A stretch of DNA of 64,000 bases from RPQJ01 sp963706755 (GCA_963706755.1 CAVPNH010000014.1:124001-188000); one strand, 5' to 3'. Positions 49,042 to 59,311 are shown, numbered from the stretch's first letter. Translations and numbers: made by a program. Notes: generated by a model from the letters alone, not told the origin.

Positions 49042-50532
49042 TCAATGGCTGCCGCCGCCGCCCGCGTCCTCCAGCGACCGCATTACCGCGTCGAGGTTGA
49101 ATGACGCCGGCTTCTGCCGCGGCGGAAACTTCTTGAAGTTCTCGATCTGGTGCGCCACCGCCGCCTGCATCCCGTAGATGATGTAGGCGTGGGAGATGAC
49201 CCAGTCCCAGTACGTGTTCGAGTTCTCGTCGGCCCGCTCGAAGGGATCTCTCCGCAGGTGGAAAATCTTCGGCGCACGCAACTTGACGAAGGGCTCGAAC
49301 CAGCATTGCAGCGTCTTCGCCCGCTGTTCCATCAGCACCACCTTCCAGTCCTGCAGCCGTATCGCCAGGATCTCGCCGTCGTCGCTGATGTAGAAGTGGA
49401 AGTTGCGCGGGCTTTCCTTCACCTCGCCCGTCAGGTACGGGAGCATGTTGTAGCCGTCGATGTTGACCTTGTAGGTCCTGTTGCCGATCTTGTGGCCCTT
49501 GAGCAGTTTCTCCTTGATGTTCGGCTCACCCGCGGCGGCGAGGAACGTCGCCAGCCAGTCCTGGTGGGTGACGATGCCGTTCAGGACAGTGCCGGCCTTG
49601 AACTTGCCCGGCCAGCGCACGAACGCGGGCACGCGCCAGCCGCCCTCCCAGTTGGTGTTCTTCTCGGAGCGGAACGGCGTGATGCCCGCATCCGGCCAGG
49701 TGTTGTAGTGCACGCCGTTGTCGGTGGAATACATGACGATGGTGTCGTCGGCGATGCCGAGCTTGTCGAGCTTGTTCAGCATCTTTCCGACGTTCTCGTC
49801 GTGCGCGACCATCACGTCGTTGTAGTCCCCCTGTCCGCTCTTGCCCTTGTGCTTCTCGGCGCAATGGGTCCGGAAGTGCATCGCAGTCGTGTTCCACCAG
49901 ACGAAGAAGGGCTTGCCCGACTTGTGCGCATCGTCGATGAAGCGCAGGGCGTGTTTCGTTGCCTCGTCGTCGATGGTTTCCATCCGCTTCCTGGTCAGCG
50001 GGCCCGTGTCCTCGATCTTCTGCCCGCCCTTGCCGTTGGCCCAGCTGTGAATGACGCCCCTGGGTCCGAACCGCTTCCTGAACTCGGGGTTCTTCGGATA
50101 GTCCGGGTCTTCGGGTTCTTCCTCGGCGTTCAAGTGGTAGAGGTTGCCGAAGAACTCGTCGAATCCGTGCATGGTCGGCAGGAACTCGTCCTTGTCGCCG
50201 AGGTGGTTCTTGCCGAACTGGCCGGTGACATAGCCGTGCGGCTTGAGCAACTCCGCGATCGTCGGGTCCTCTTTCTGCAGCCCGACGTCGGCGCCGGGCA
50301 TACCCACCTTGGTCAACCCGGTGCGGATCGGGTTCTGGCCGGTGAGGAACGCGGCGCGGCCTGCGGTGCAACTCTGCTGGGCATAGTAGTCGGTGAAGGC
50401 CACTCCCTCGTTGGCCACGCGGTCGATATTGGGCGTGCGGTAGCCCATCTGGCCGCGGCTGTTGTAGCTGATGTTCCACCAGCCCACGTCGTCGCCCCAG
50501 AGGATCAGGATGTTCGGTTTTTTCGCTGGCAT
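49042..50532 (-). CDS. Cytosolic sulfatase (Cys-type, formylglycine dependent)
   Basis: This 496-residue arylsulfatase-family enzyme has no signal peptide. The active-site motif is QQSCTAGRAAFLTG: Cys, two residues, then x-Arg, the C-x-A-x-R variant of C-x-P-x-R that is converted to formylglycine. Metal ligands are seen in LWGDDVGWWN and STDNGVHYNTWPDAG; NHLGDKDEFLPTMHGFDEFFG is the family lysine/His region. A radical-SAM maturase lies 65 bases upstream in the same direction, and the Cys form is within the known range of anaerobic sulfatase maturases. Confidence 0.9.
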   Translation of the reverse strand: MPAKKPNILILWGDDVGWWNISYNSRGQMGYRTPNIDRVANEGVAFTDYYAQQSCTAGRAAFLTGQNPIRTGLTKVGMPGADVGLQKEDPTIAELLKPHGYVTGQFGKNHLGDKDEFLPTMHGFDEFFGNLYHLNAEEEPEDPDYPKNPEFRKRFGPRGVIHSWANGKGGQKIEDTGPLTRKRMETIDDEATKHALRFIDDAHKSGKPFFVWWNTTAMHFRTHCAEKHKGKSGQGDYNDVMVAHDENVGKMLNKLDKLGIADDTIVMYSTDNGVHYNTWPDAGITPFRSEKNTNWEGGWRVPAFVRWPGKFKAGTVLNGIVTHQDWLATFLAAAGEPNIKEKLLKGHKIGNRTYKVNIDGYNMLPYLTGEVKESPRNFHFYISDDGEILAIRLQDWKVVLMEQRAKTLQCWFEPFVKLRAPKIFHLRRDPFERADENSNTYWDWVISHAYIIYGMQAAVAHQIENFKKFPPRQKPASFNLDAVMRSLEDAGGGGSH

Positions 50533-50597
50533 GGTCTTGTCCTTTCAGTGATGACACGGATTCCGGGACGCCTGGAAGCAACCCGGTTCGAAGAAAT

Positions 50598-52010
50598 CTA
50601 CGACCCTTGCTCCGCCGTCGGTTCGCGATCGACCCGGCTGAAGGCCGAAGCCGGGCTCCTGTCGCCGTGGCAGAAGCGGAACTTCCTGCCGCTGCCGCAA
50701 GGGCAGGGCTGGTAAGCACCTCGCCGGGCATCTTCTGCGGCAACCGAGGCCATCACGTCGGCCGGCGGGCGGTTCTGGCGCAGCAGTTGCACCATGACGT
50801 TGAAGGTCGGCCCGGTGTGAGTGAAGAACAGCTCGAGGCCCGGGCACAGGTAGTTCTGGCCAGGCTCGCCGTCGCGCGACAGCGCGAACCGGTCTTTGGG
50901 GCAGCCGCCATTGCACCAGTTGAGGACCTTGCAACCCCGGCACTGGGCCGTGAGCGTGTCGCGCTTGTCCTGGCCGAACTTGCGCTGCGCGGGCGAGGCC
51001 ACCAGCTCGAGCATGTGGGTCTCATGGATGTTGCCGAGCTTGTACTTCGGCTCGACGAAGTGATCGCAGGAGTAGAGGTCACCATTGTGCTCCAGCGCCG
51101 GGCCGTAGCCGCAGGTGGGCGCGTGGATGCAAAGCAGGTGGCGGCCGAAGAATGCTTCCAGCGTGACGTCGAAGAGCTGTACGTACACCTGGCCCACGTC
51201 GTGGCGCACCCACTCCTCGAAGATGTCGATCAGGAAACGGCCGTATTGCTCCGCCCCGACCGTGCGCTCGGTGACCAGGTTGCCGGTCTGCGTGTAGAGC
51301 AGCCGCTTCTTGCCAGCCTGCTCGCTCCAGCCCTTGTTGGCGATGTCAATCGTCTGCTCGGTGGCGCGCTCGATGATCGGGATGAACTGTATCCACTTCG
51401 CGCCCAGCTCGTCGCGGAAGAAGCGATAGACCGTGCGGCCGTGCTGCTGATTGGCGGCGTTGACGGTGCACAGGATGTTGAAGTCGACCTCGTGCTTGCT
51501 CAGGTACCGCCAGCCGCGCATCACCAGGTCGAACGTGCCCTTGCCGCGACGGTCGACCCGGTAGGTGTCGTGCAGCTCGCGCGGGCCATCCACGCTCAGG
51601 CCGACGAGGAAGTTGTGCTGCTTGAAGAACACGCACCAGTCGTCGTCGATCAGCAGGCCGTTGGTCTGGAAGGTGTGCTGTACGGTCTGCCCCGGATGGC
51701 GGTGCTTCTCGACCAGCTCGACCGCGCGGCGAAAGAACTCGAGCTTCATCAGCGTGGGCTCGCCACCCTGCCAGGCCACGGTGACCTCTGGCGTGCGGTG
51801 CGACTCGAGCAACTGGCGGATGTAGGCCTCGAGCGTGGCCTCGGACATGCGGTGCTTGTCGTTCGGGTACAGCGATTCCTTTGACAGGAAAAAGCAGTAG
51901 GTGCAGTCGATATTGCAGGTCGAGCCGCTCGGCTTCGCGAGCAGGTGGAAGCCCGGCGGACCGTTCACTGGCGGCGGCATCATCGCGGCGGGGTTGTCTG
52001 CGACAGTCAC
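50598..52010 (-). CDS. Radical SAM/SPASM anaerobic sulfatase-maturating enzyme with SEC-C tail
   Basis: This 470-residue protein has the radical-SAM cluster C-x3-C-x2-C in STCNIDCTYCFF, AWQGGEPTL, SVDGPRELHD, and a SPASM region with many cysteines (CIHAPTCGYGP, YSCDHF, CRGCKVLNWCNGGCPKDRF). A C-terminal SEC-C-like zinc motif (PCPCGSGRKFRFCHG) is an extra. The anSME makes formylglycine on sulfatases without oxygen. GTG 52010 (GGAAAGAG upstream) gives the usual start; ATG 52055 is possible. Confidence 0.9.
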   Translation of the reverse strand: MTVADNPAAMMPPPVNGPPGFHLLAKPSGSTCNIDCTYCFFLSKESLYPNDKHRMSEATLEAYIRQLLESHRTPEVTVAWQGGEPTLMKLEFFRRAVELVEKHRHPGQTVQHTFQTNGLLIDDDWCVFFKQHNFLVGLSVDGPRELHDTYRVDRRGKGTFDLVMRGWRYLSKHEVDFNILCTVNAANQQHGRTVYRFFRDELGAKWIQFIPIIERATEQTIDIANKGWSEQAGKKRLLYTQTGNLVTERTVGAEQYGRFLIDIFEEWVRHDVGQVYVQLFDVTLEAFFGRHLLCIHAPTCGYGPALEHNGDLYSCDHFVEPKYKLGNIHETHMLELVASPAQRKFGQDKRDTLTAQCRGCKVLNWCNGGCPKDRFALSRDGEPGQNYLCPGLELFFTHTGPTFNVMVQLLRQNRPPADVMASVAAEDARRGAYQPCPCGSGRKFRFCHGDRSPASAFSRVDREPTAEQGS

Positions 52011-52068
52011 TATCTCTTTCCGGTTGCGGTGTGGTGGTGGTTGCCGATGAGTCAATCAGGCGACTTTG

Positions 52069-52512
52069 TCACTTGATTCGCAGCAGCACGGCAAAGAAGG
52101 CAAACATGCCAACCAGGACAAGCACGAACGCCACTGCATAGAGCGGCGTAATCCTGCCTTCCTTGGTTATGCCGGCAACCGCAGCATAGCCGTCGCTCCA
52201 CAGGTAGCGAATCGTCCGCCGATACTCAGCGGCCGCATAGACTGCCGACATTACGCCGCACAGGATGAGCGCGAGACCGAGGAACCACGCGCCGCGCGGA
52301 AAGCGGATGTTGGTGATGTCGGGATTGCCATAGACCCTGAAGGCGATCTGGAAGATCGCGAACCCGAACCCGGTCAGCGAGGCTGCCGTGCGCAGATAGG
52401 CCATCATCGTGCGCTCGACCGCGAGCCGCGTGCGCAGCCAGGCGAAATGGCTTTCCGCCGTCACGCGGACTTCGAAGCGATTGGAATGGTTGTCAGGCCG
52501 GTCGTCAGTCAT
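52069..52512 (-). CDS. YidH/DUF202 family membrane protein
   Basis: This 147-residue protein has the DUF202 motif LAVERTMMAYLRTAASLTGFG and three membrane segments. Function unknown. It lies between the SulP and the maturase genes on the minus strand. Confidence 0.85.
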   Translation of the reverse strand: MTDDRPDNHSNRFEVRVTAESHFAWLRTRLAVERTMMAYLRTAASLTGFGFAIFQIAFRVYGNPDITNIRFPRGAWFLGLALILCGVMSAVYAAAEYRRTIRYLWSDGYAAVAGITKEGRITPLYAVAFVLVLVGMFAFFAVLLRIK

Positions 52513-52602
52513 TGTCTCGCATCCTCGTAAGGCGATTTCGCCGGCGTGTCGCGGGTCGACACGAATGGCGGCGGAAAAGTGGCGGGGGCAAGAGCATACA
52601 TG

Positions 52603-54351
52603 TCAATTCGCGCCCGGCGCCGGGGGTGCGGTTGGGCGGCCGAGCCATGCGTTGGCTTCCGCCACCGCCTGGTTGAGCCCGGATCCCAGCTGCGGCGTTT
52701 CCAGGTAGACGTTTTCTGCGCCGACCACTTGCAGAATGCCTGTCTTGGCGAGCTGGGCGCGAACGGCCGGATCGACCCCGACCAGCATCAGCTTGCAATC
52801 GCGCGCATGCAGTTCTTTGCAATAACGCTGCAACACGGTCACGAACGTGCTGCCGATCTCGCTCTTGCCCCGCAGGTTGATGGCCACTACGGCACGGGTG
52901 GCCTGGCCGACCAGTGGCAGCATCTCTTCCAGGTTCTTGGCCGCAGCGAAGAACAGGCTGCCGTAGACATGCAGAAGCGTGAACTGGTGGCTGGGCAAAT
53001 CCCTCGGCACCGGCTGTTCCAGCGGAAACCCTTCCGGCTGCAGCACCCATTGCTTGACGACGACCTTGTTCGACTGGCGAAAGACATGGAGCACGATGCT
53101 CAATGCCATGCCGAACAGTACCGCAAACTGCAGCGGTACCACCAGAGTGGCGAGGAACGTGACGAGCATGACCACTCGGGAGATACGGCCTGTCTTCCAT
53201 GCAATCACTGCCTCGGACACACGCAGGCCCTGGAAGCCCGCCACGATCAACAACGCGGCCAGCGCGGGCATTGGCACGCGCTCGACCAGCGGTGCGGCCA
53301 GCAACACGATGGCGGCCACGAACAGGCCGACGAAGATGTTGGCCCATCGCGATCGCGCGCCGGCGCCCAGGATCAGCGCCGTGCCCGATACGGAGCCGCC
53401 GGCCGGGATGCCGCCGACCAGGCTGGTCGCGATGTTCGCTGCGCCCTGGCCCAGAAAGTCCCTCGAAACGTCCGGGTAGCGCCCGTCGGGATTGGGGGTG
53501 CCCTGGCTGACGCCTGCACCCTGCACCAGGCCGATGATGGCCACCGAGAATGCAGGCAGCAGCAGCGACAGGAAGAGTGACGGCTCAGGAACCGCCAGTC
53601 CGGGCAGGGAACGCGGAATCGATGCAATGTCCCCGACCGTCGGCACCATGGCGAAGGAGGCGGCCGAAGACATCGCTGGCAGGCTCAGCACGCCCAGCAG
53701 GACCGTGGCAATGGCTATGGCGATGATGAAGGCAAAGCGCTGCAGAGATTTTATCCTCAGCAGCAGTACGATCAAACCCAGCGTGAGGCCGCCAATGGCA
53801 CATACGCGCAGGTCGACCTGGTTGATGCGCAAGAGCAGGTCCAGCGCTTGGGCGACCCGGTTCGAAAAGGCGCTTGTGTAGCCTGTCAGGTCGCTCAACT
53901 GGCCCAGGATGATCAGCACCGCCACGCCGTTGAGAAAACCAGTCATGACTGCGTTGGAAACGAAGCGGGTCAGGAAGCCCAGTCGGAACAGGCCTGCCAG
54001 CAACTGGATCACCCCGACTAGCATGACCAGCACGGCCAGCGCTTCCGCCCTCTGCCCGGCCGGGACCTCGGCGAGCACGACACCTGCGGCCACCGACAGC
54101 GCAGCGGTGCTGGAAACGTTCATGAAGGCCGAACTGTTGAAGATCGCGCCGACAGGCACGGCAACCATCAACGTGAAGATGCCAAACAGCGGATTGACGG
54201 TCGCCAGCAGCGCATGGCCCATCGCCTGCGGCACGTTCACCACCGCGAACGTGAGCGCGGCAATGAGGTCGGACGGCAGATAGGTACGGTCGGGCTTCAG
54301 GCGTTGTGCCGTGTCGCGAATCTGTTGCATGCGCGGGTTCACGGTCATCAC
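52603..54351 (-). CDS. SulP-family inorganic anion transporter with STAS domain
   Basis: This 582-residue protein has about 10-12 membrane segments, beginning YLPSDLIAALTFAVVNVPQAMGHALLA, and contains GIPAGGSVSGTALILGAGARSRW, the NVSSTAALS region, and a C-terminal STAS domain (VAINLRGKSEIGSTFVTVLQRY). SulP proteins move sulfate, bicarbonate or other anions. Proximity to a sulfatase suggests sulfate, but that is context only. Confidence 0.88.
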   Translation of the reverse strand: MMTVNPRMQQIRDTAQRLKPDRTYLPSDLIAALTFAVVNVPQAMGHALLATVNPLFGIFTLMVAVPVGAIFNSSAFMNVSSTAALSVAAGVVLAEVPAGQRAEALAVLVMLVGVIQLLAGLFRLGFLTRFVSNAVMTGFLNGVAVLIILGQLSDLTGYTSAFSNRVAQALDLLLRINQVDLRVCAIGGLTLGLIVLLLRIKSLQRFAFIIAIAIATVLLGVLSLPAMSSAASFAMVPTVGDIASIPRSLPGLAVPEPSLFLSLLLPAFSVAIIGLVQGAGVSQGTPNPDGRYPDVSRDFLGQGAANIATSLVGGIPAGGSVSGTALILGAGARSRWANIFVGLFVAAIVLLAAPLVERVPMPALAALLIVAGFQGLRVSEAVIAWKTGRISRVVMLVTFLATLVVPLQFAVLFGMALSIVLHVFRQSNKVVVKQWVLQPEGFPLEQPVPRDLPSHQFTLLHVYGSLFFAAAKNLEEMLPLVGQATRAVVAINLRGKSEIGSTFVTVLQRYCKELHARDCKLMLVGVDPAVRAQLAKTGILQVVGAENVYLETPQLGSGLNQAVAEANAWLGRPTAPPAPGAN

Positions 54352-54370
54352 CGCTCGAACGCGAACCGGA

Positions 54371-54877
54371 TCATCGAAGGTCGCGCCCAGGTCCGCGGCT
54401 GAACCACCGGCGCGCGGCTCGGGCGATCAGCCCGCGCAGCAACAGGTAGGGAACGAAGGCAAGCACGAGCGCGATGATCACGGCCTCGGCCGGGTGGAAG
54501 GTTTTGAATTCGATTGCCTGGTAGATACCGTCCATCACCAGCCCCAGCAGGATGATGCGCGCGGTGGCCACCAGGGCCTCGTTCAAGCGAACTAGGCGCT
54601 GCGCCGGGTCGGTGAGAGCGCCCACGAAGAAGGGACTGCGCCCGGTTCGGGCGTCTCTGACCCCATCGCGCCACGCGGCGATCGCCGCCATGGTCGGCTG
54701 CAGGAAGAAGCGGAAGAGCATCGGCCCACCCGGACGATCGAACAGGTTCTGCCAGAGGCGCGCGCGAACCTCCGCCGAGAAGCCGTACCAGACCAGGCCA
54801 CAAACGACGAAAGTGGCCATCAGCACGACCACCAGTCGCGCCAGACGAACCTGAGACTTCGATGCCTGCTGTGTCAT
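54371..54877 (-). CDS. Small membrane protein of unknown function next to SulP
   Basis: This 168-residue protein has membrane segments near residues 14-35, 98-118 and 128-148. Residues FFLQPTMAAIAAWRDGVRDARTGRSPFF are a possible conserved loop. I do not recognise a family. It ends 19 bases before the SulP start codon, so co-transcription is likely. Confidence 0.65.
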   Translation of the reverse strand: MTQQASKSQVRLARLVVVLMATFVVCGLVWYGFSAEVRARLWQNLFDRPGGPMLFRFFLQPTMAAIAAWRDGVRDARTGRSPFFVGALTDPAQRLVRLNEALVATARIILLGLVMDGIYQAIEFKTFHPAEAVIIALVLAFVPYLLLRGLIARAARRWFSRGPGRDLR

Positions 54878-54943
54878 CTTCCCGCTGCCGCCTCTACTGC
54901 GTTGTCAAGCATACGTCGAAGGCTGGTCATCCTGGAGTGTCGT

Positions 54944-55777
54944 TCAGCGAGGAAAGAGCAACGTGAAGCTGAGCCGGAAGCCCCAGCCGTGCGGGCCACC
55001 GTCCGGGACGTCCGCCCAATAGCGCGCCACTGCACCCACTTGCACCAGCTGGCCTCCGACCCTCAGGATTTGCGCTACACCGCCATTGATCGGCACCCGC
55101 CATTCATGGCTGTCCCAGTCATAAGTGCTTTCCGTGTTCAGCGAAAACGTCGTCGCGGTGGGCGTCGTGTAGGTCAGGAACGGCTGCAGGAACGTCGCGT
55201 TGACGTTGTCGCGGCGGCTGTTCCCCGCAAACGACCAGATATGGTTGGCGAGCGCGCCCAGGGTCCATGGGCCTTGCTGCCTGATCACGACGCCGGTCGG
55301 GCCAGCGCCCCACTTGTCGGTGGTCAGCAGGTCGTTGGAACCGGTTGGCAGGAGAAGCACCGGACCTGCGCCCCAGATCAAACCGCCCGCGGTCGGAGCT
55401 TTGGGCGAGAAGAACACGCTCTGCACGATGTCGCCGATGCCGGATTGAGTCCCCGCGCCTGGAAAGACTTCGTCTTGCCACACCACGGGCAGGATGGTGC
55501 GCGAGATGATGTTCCAGTCGGCGTTGAGATCGAACGGCACCACGGGCTGGACGTTGAGCAGCCAGCGCTCTCCGTCTCTTGCGGGCCCTATGTCCTGCTC
55601 ATAGTTGAACTGGAACGGCACGCTGATGAGGGCGGCCACCGGATTGGAGAGTTCCATGGCCAGGGCCTCGTTCGTCTCGGCCTGGGCAGGGGCAGCGAGG
55701 ACCGTAGCCACGACGAACGTCAGGACGCCGAGTTCCCGCATCGAACTGCGACAAAGACAAAGATCAGGGTAACCCAT
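54944..55777 (-). CDS. Outer-membrane beta-barrel protein of the transporter/neuromedin-U-like group
   Basis: This 277-residue protein has a signal sequence (VLTFVVATVLAAPAQA) and repeated amphipathic strands, with LSNPVAALISVPFQFNYEQDIGP and GIGDIVQSVFFSPKAPTAGGLIWGAGPV, a pattern common to bacterial proteins mislabelled neuromedin U. ATG 55777 has GGAG seven bases upstream; ATG 55741 gives a tidier signal peptide. Function unknown. Confidence 0.75.
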   Translation of the reverse strand: MGYPDLCLCRSSMRELGVLTFVVATVLAAPAQAETNEALAMELSNPVAALISVPFQFNYEQDIGPARDGERWLLNVQPVVPFDLNADWNIISRTILPVVWQDEVFPGAGTQSGIGDIVQSVFFSPKAPTAGGLIWGAGPVLLLPTGSNDLLTTDKWGAGPTGVVIRQQGPWTLGALANHIWSFAGNSRRDNVNATFLQPFLTYTTPTATTFSLNTESTYDWDSHEWRVPINGGVAQILRVGGQLVQVGAVARYWADVPDGGPHGWGFRLSFTLLFPR

Positions 55778-55883
55778 GGCCAGTCTCCGGTGAGGTCGAA
55801 TGTATGGACACATCCGCCTCATTGTAAATGATCGAAACGCGGCCGGGGACTGGGCTTGGGCATGGATCGATGCACATGTCTGG

Positions 55884-56267
55884 CTAGCACGCTGGATTCG
55901 ACGCCGCCTGCAGCGCGAACGCTATGCTGGCCAGCAACTCGCGATTGGAAAAAGGCTTGTGCAACACGCGCAGGCCGCCTGCATCCAGGGCGCTGCGGTC
56001 GATCGCAGCGTCTTCGCTCGCGGTGATAAACAAGACCGGCAGCTGCACGCCATCGGCCTGCAGGCGTGTCTGCACCTGGATCCCGGTCAACCCTGGCAGG
56101 TGCACATCGATCAGTGCACAGTCGGGCATGCAATCGCCGAGTGCCGCCAGGAAGTCTTCGCCGGATGCATACGCCAGCACCTCGTAGTCCGCCAGGCGCA
56201 ACATTCGGCCCAGCGCCACGAGCACCGACGCTTCGTCATCCACCAGGGCGATACGGGTCCGGGACAT
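55884..56267 (-). CDS. Single-domain response regulator
   Basis: This 127-residue REC domain has the acid pocket ALVDDEAS, phospho-acceptor Asp in CALIDVHLPGLTG, the Thr/Ser switch FITASED and Lys in LHKPFSNREL. No output domain, so it is CheY-like. It is 64 bases downstream of the FixJ-like regulator and probably a third part of the same signalling set. Confidence 0.87.
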   Translation of the reverse strand: MSRTRIALVDDEASVLVALGRMLRLADYEVLAYASGEDFLAALGDCMPDCALIDVHLPGLTGIQVQTRLQADGVQLPVLFITASEDAAIDRSALDAGGLRVLHKPFSNRELLASIAFALQAASNPAC

Positions 56268-56331
56268 TTCGCCGAGAACCGTAACCCGCCGCGGCCCGTT
56301 GCGGAACTGGTCTTTGGCATAGTTCGGCCGG

Positions 56332-56949
56332 TTACAGCTCCAGCTGCGCCGCAAGGTGCATCAGTTCGGCAACGGTGCGCGCCTGCATGCGTTCCATGAG
56401 GCGGGCGCGATGGAATTTGACGGTAGCTTCTGCGATGCCCAGCTCGCCGGCAATCTGCTTGTTGAGTTTGCCGGAAGCGAGCCCCGCCAGTACTTCGCGC
56501 TCGCGAGTAGTGAGACTCGCATGGCGTTTCCGCAGCGGCCTGTCGTCGTCCCTCGCCAGGCGAGCCAGCGCATCCTGGGCCACGGCGGCTTGCACTGCGG
56601 CCAGCAAGGTTGCGCCCGCAACCGGCTTGGTCAGGAAGTCCACTGCACCGGCCTTTACAGCCTGGACAGACTTCGGGATGTCGCCGTTCCCGGTCAGGAA
56701 GACGATCGGCAACGGCGCGCCAGCCTCGGCCAGGCGGCGTTGCAGCGCCAGCCCGTCGAGCCCGGGCAGGTTAATGTCGAGTACCAGACAGCCCGGCGCG
56801 GATGCGTCATGTTGAGCGAGAAAGTCCTCCGCCGATTCGAACAGGGCTGTCTGAAAGCCGTGTTCGCGCAGCAGCCGCGCCTGGGCCTTCAGCACCGGCC
56901 CGTCGTCGTCGACGAGGAAGACCGTCGGCACGCTGGGGTTTGCAGTCAT
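56332..56949 (-). CDS. FixJ/NarL-type response regulator
   Basis: This 205-residue protein has an N-terminal REC domain (FLVDDDGPVL, phospho-Asp in LVLDINLPGLDG, FLTGNGD, LTKPV) and a C-terminal LuxR helix-turn-helix (LTTREREVLAGLASGKLNKQIAGELGIAEATVKFHRARLM). It overlaps the sensor kinase stop by four bases, so the pair is coupled. Confidence 0.92.
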   Translation of the reverse strand: MTANPSVPTVFLVDDDGPVLKAQARLLREHGFQTALFESAEDFLAQHDASAPGCLVLDINLPGLDGLALQRRLAEAGAPLPIVFLTGNGDIPKSVQAVKAGAVDFLTKPVAGATLLAAVQAAVAQDALARLARDDDRPLRKRHASLTTREREVLAGLASGKLNKQIAGELGIAEATVKFHRARLMERMQARTVAELMHLAAQLEL

Positions 56950-59311
56950 GGTGATACCAGCACTGGCAGCAGCGCGCAGAACACCGCGCCGCCCTCGGAC
57001 GCGTTCGTTACGGCCAGGCTGCCTCGGTGCGCCTCGGCAATGGAGCGGCAGACCGCCAGGCCCATGCCCATGCCAGCGGCCTTGGTGCTCCAGAAGGGCT
57101 CGAACACCTTGCCCAGCGCCTCTGCAGGGACGCCCGGGCCCCGGTCGGCCACGCAAAGGCTCACGGCGCCGTCGCGCAAGGCGGTGTGAATCGTCAATAC
57201 CCGTCCGGTGTCGGGCAATTTGTCCATCGCGTCGGTAGCATTGACGATCAGGTTCAGCAGCAATTGCTGCAGCTGTACGCGGTCGCCGGCGATCGGTGGC
57301 AACGCCGGCGCGGGATGCGTCACCAGGGTAACGCGGCGAGTCGTCAGAATGCTGCGGGTGAATTCGAGCGTGTCGCGAACCAGCTCGTTGACATCGAGCG
57401 GTTCGAACATGGGTTCGCCGCGCTTGAACAGTACGCCGAGCCGGCGAATCACCTGGGCGGCGCGATGGTCTTCGGCCACGATGTCCGCGCAGATCTCGCG
57501 CAGCTCGGGCAGGTCGACAGGCTCGCGCTCGAGCACCTTCTGCGCTGCCTCGGCATTGCCCAGGATGGAAGCCAGCGGCTGGTTCAACTGGTGTGCGATC
57601 GACGCGGAGAGTTGCCCCAGCAGCGAGACGCGCGTCATGTGATACAGGGCGGCACGGTCCTGCTCGGCCTGGACAGCGGTCCGCTTGCGTTGGGTGATGT
57701 CGATTGCGACGCCGAACAGCCGCGGCACCTGTGAATGATCGGCGCGCCCGCGCGCCGACTGCCAGCGCAATTCCCCATCCGGCGCCTCGATACGGTACTC
57801 CACTTCGAACTCTTCGTGTGTCGCCAAGGCGTCACGCAGTGCCGTGTCGACGACTACACGGTCCTGCGGCGAAATGCGCGCCAGCGTCTCGCGGAAGTCC
57901 GCAAGCCGATCGGACGCAATGTCGGCGTGTTGCGAGGCGGATACAATGCCGGCGGCCCGTACGGCGCCGCCGTCCAGGACCCATGGCGACAGACTGGCCG
58001 CGCGAGCCGCGAGGCGCATGTGTTGCTCACTCCGGGCCAGCGCGGCCGCAGTGCGCCGACGGCGGCGGCGCTCGAGCAACAGCGCGACGATGAGACCGGC
58101 CTGGAGCAGCATCGCCACGCCGGCGGTGAGCACCTGTCGGCGGTAGGCCTCCCAGAGCGTGGGTTCCTTGAAATGCACAATCGCGTCGACCGGAACGGCT
58201 TGCGGGGAAATACCCAGCGCTTCAATTGCCGCCAGTCAACATGCAGCGGCGTTGGCATCGCCGCAGGCAGCTTCAGCGAGGCCGGTGAAGCGCCATCGAG
58301 CAGCGCGAGTGCGGTCTGCGCACCCAGGCGCCCCGTCTCGTAGAGGGACGCCATGCGGCCGCCGACGATGCCGGTGCCGATGAAGGTGGAGAACGGCCCG
58401 TACACTGGCACCGACGATGCGACTGCGATGAGCCGAGCGACCTCGCGCGGCGTGAACGTGCGCCCGCCGCCATCGCGGAAGAAGCCGGGGGTGAACACGA
58501 TTGAAGCTGCCGGTAAATCGCGCAACCGTTGCTGCAGTTCCTCGATCGGCAAACCGGCCAGGAAGTCGATCGAGAGCCCGTGCGGCAGGCTGGCGGCCTG
58601 GGCGCGCATTCGCGCCTCCCATTCCAGGTCCCACGGGCTGGTGCCGGTCACGACGACAAGACGGCCCGCAGCCGGATGCCAGCGCAGCGCCTGTTCTACG
58701 GTGCCGACGAAATCGTAGGTGATCGGCGTGCCGACCGCGTCCGGCGGCAGCGGCGGCATCGATTGCAGGTACGTCGATGCAACGGCCATGTGCACGATCG
58801 GGACCTGCGCAAACAGCTCCGCCCGGTGGCGGAGCAAGAAGTCCATCGCCTCGTTGGCCGCGGCGATGATGACTTCCGGCGGGTGCGCTGCGTACTTCTC
58901 GCGCAGGTAGTTGACGAACGTTCGCTCGTAAGACTCGCCGCTGAATCTTGGGTTGTCGAGGAACTCGGCGGATACCGCGACCGGGAGATCGGGGCGAGCC
59001 GCGAATCCGTCGGTCAGCCCGCGATCACCGTCGATGTTCCCCGGCAGCAGCCGGCTGAACGAGTAGAGCACCAACACGCTGTGCGGTGTCGCCGCCGGGG
59101 CGGGCGGGCTCACCGTCAGCAGGCAGACCAGGATCAGCAACGCGGGCGAGAACAAGCGGCGGCAGACGCCGCCCAGCGCCGCAAGCACGGGAAATCGACT
59201 TGCTGTCGCGCTGCCATCAAAGCCGAATTCTGCTCGCACGCTCAACGGGGAATGCTTTCCTGGAGTTGGGGCCACGAAATTAGGCTGCGGCACCGCGAGG
59301 CTCAAGGCCAA
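56946..59311 (-). pseudogene. Sensor histidine kinase with ABC-substrate-binding-like sensor (one frameshift)
   Basis: Reconstructed, this is a 788-residue protein. It has an N-terminal signal or anchor, then an ABC-type periplasmic binding-like domain (VLVLYSFSRLLPGNIDGDRGLTDGF, FVNYLREKYAAHPPEVIIAAANEAMDFLL), a membrane segment (AMLLQAGLIVALLLE), a PAS domain, then HisKA (SIAHQLNQPLASILGNAEAA, phospho-His) and HATPase (NLIVNATDAMD, DRGPGVP, GMGMGLAVC). A single missing base in the GGG run at 58213-58215 splits it; restored sequence reads LKRWGISPQAVPVDAIVHF. The two halves are in different frames as written. Confidence 0.88.
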
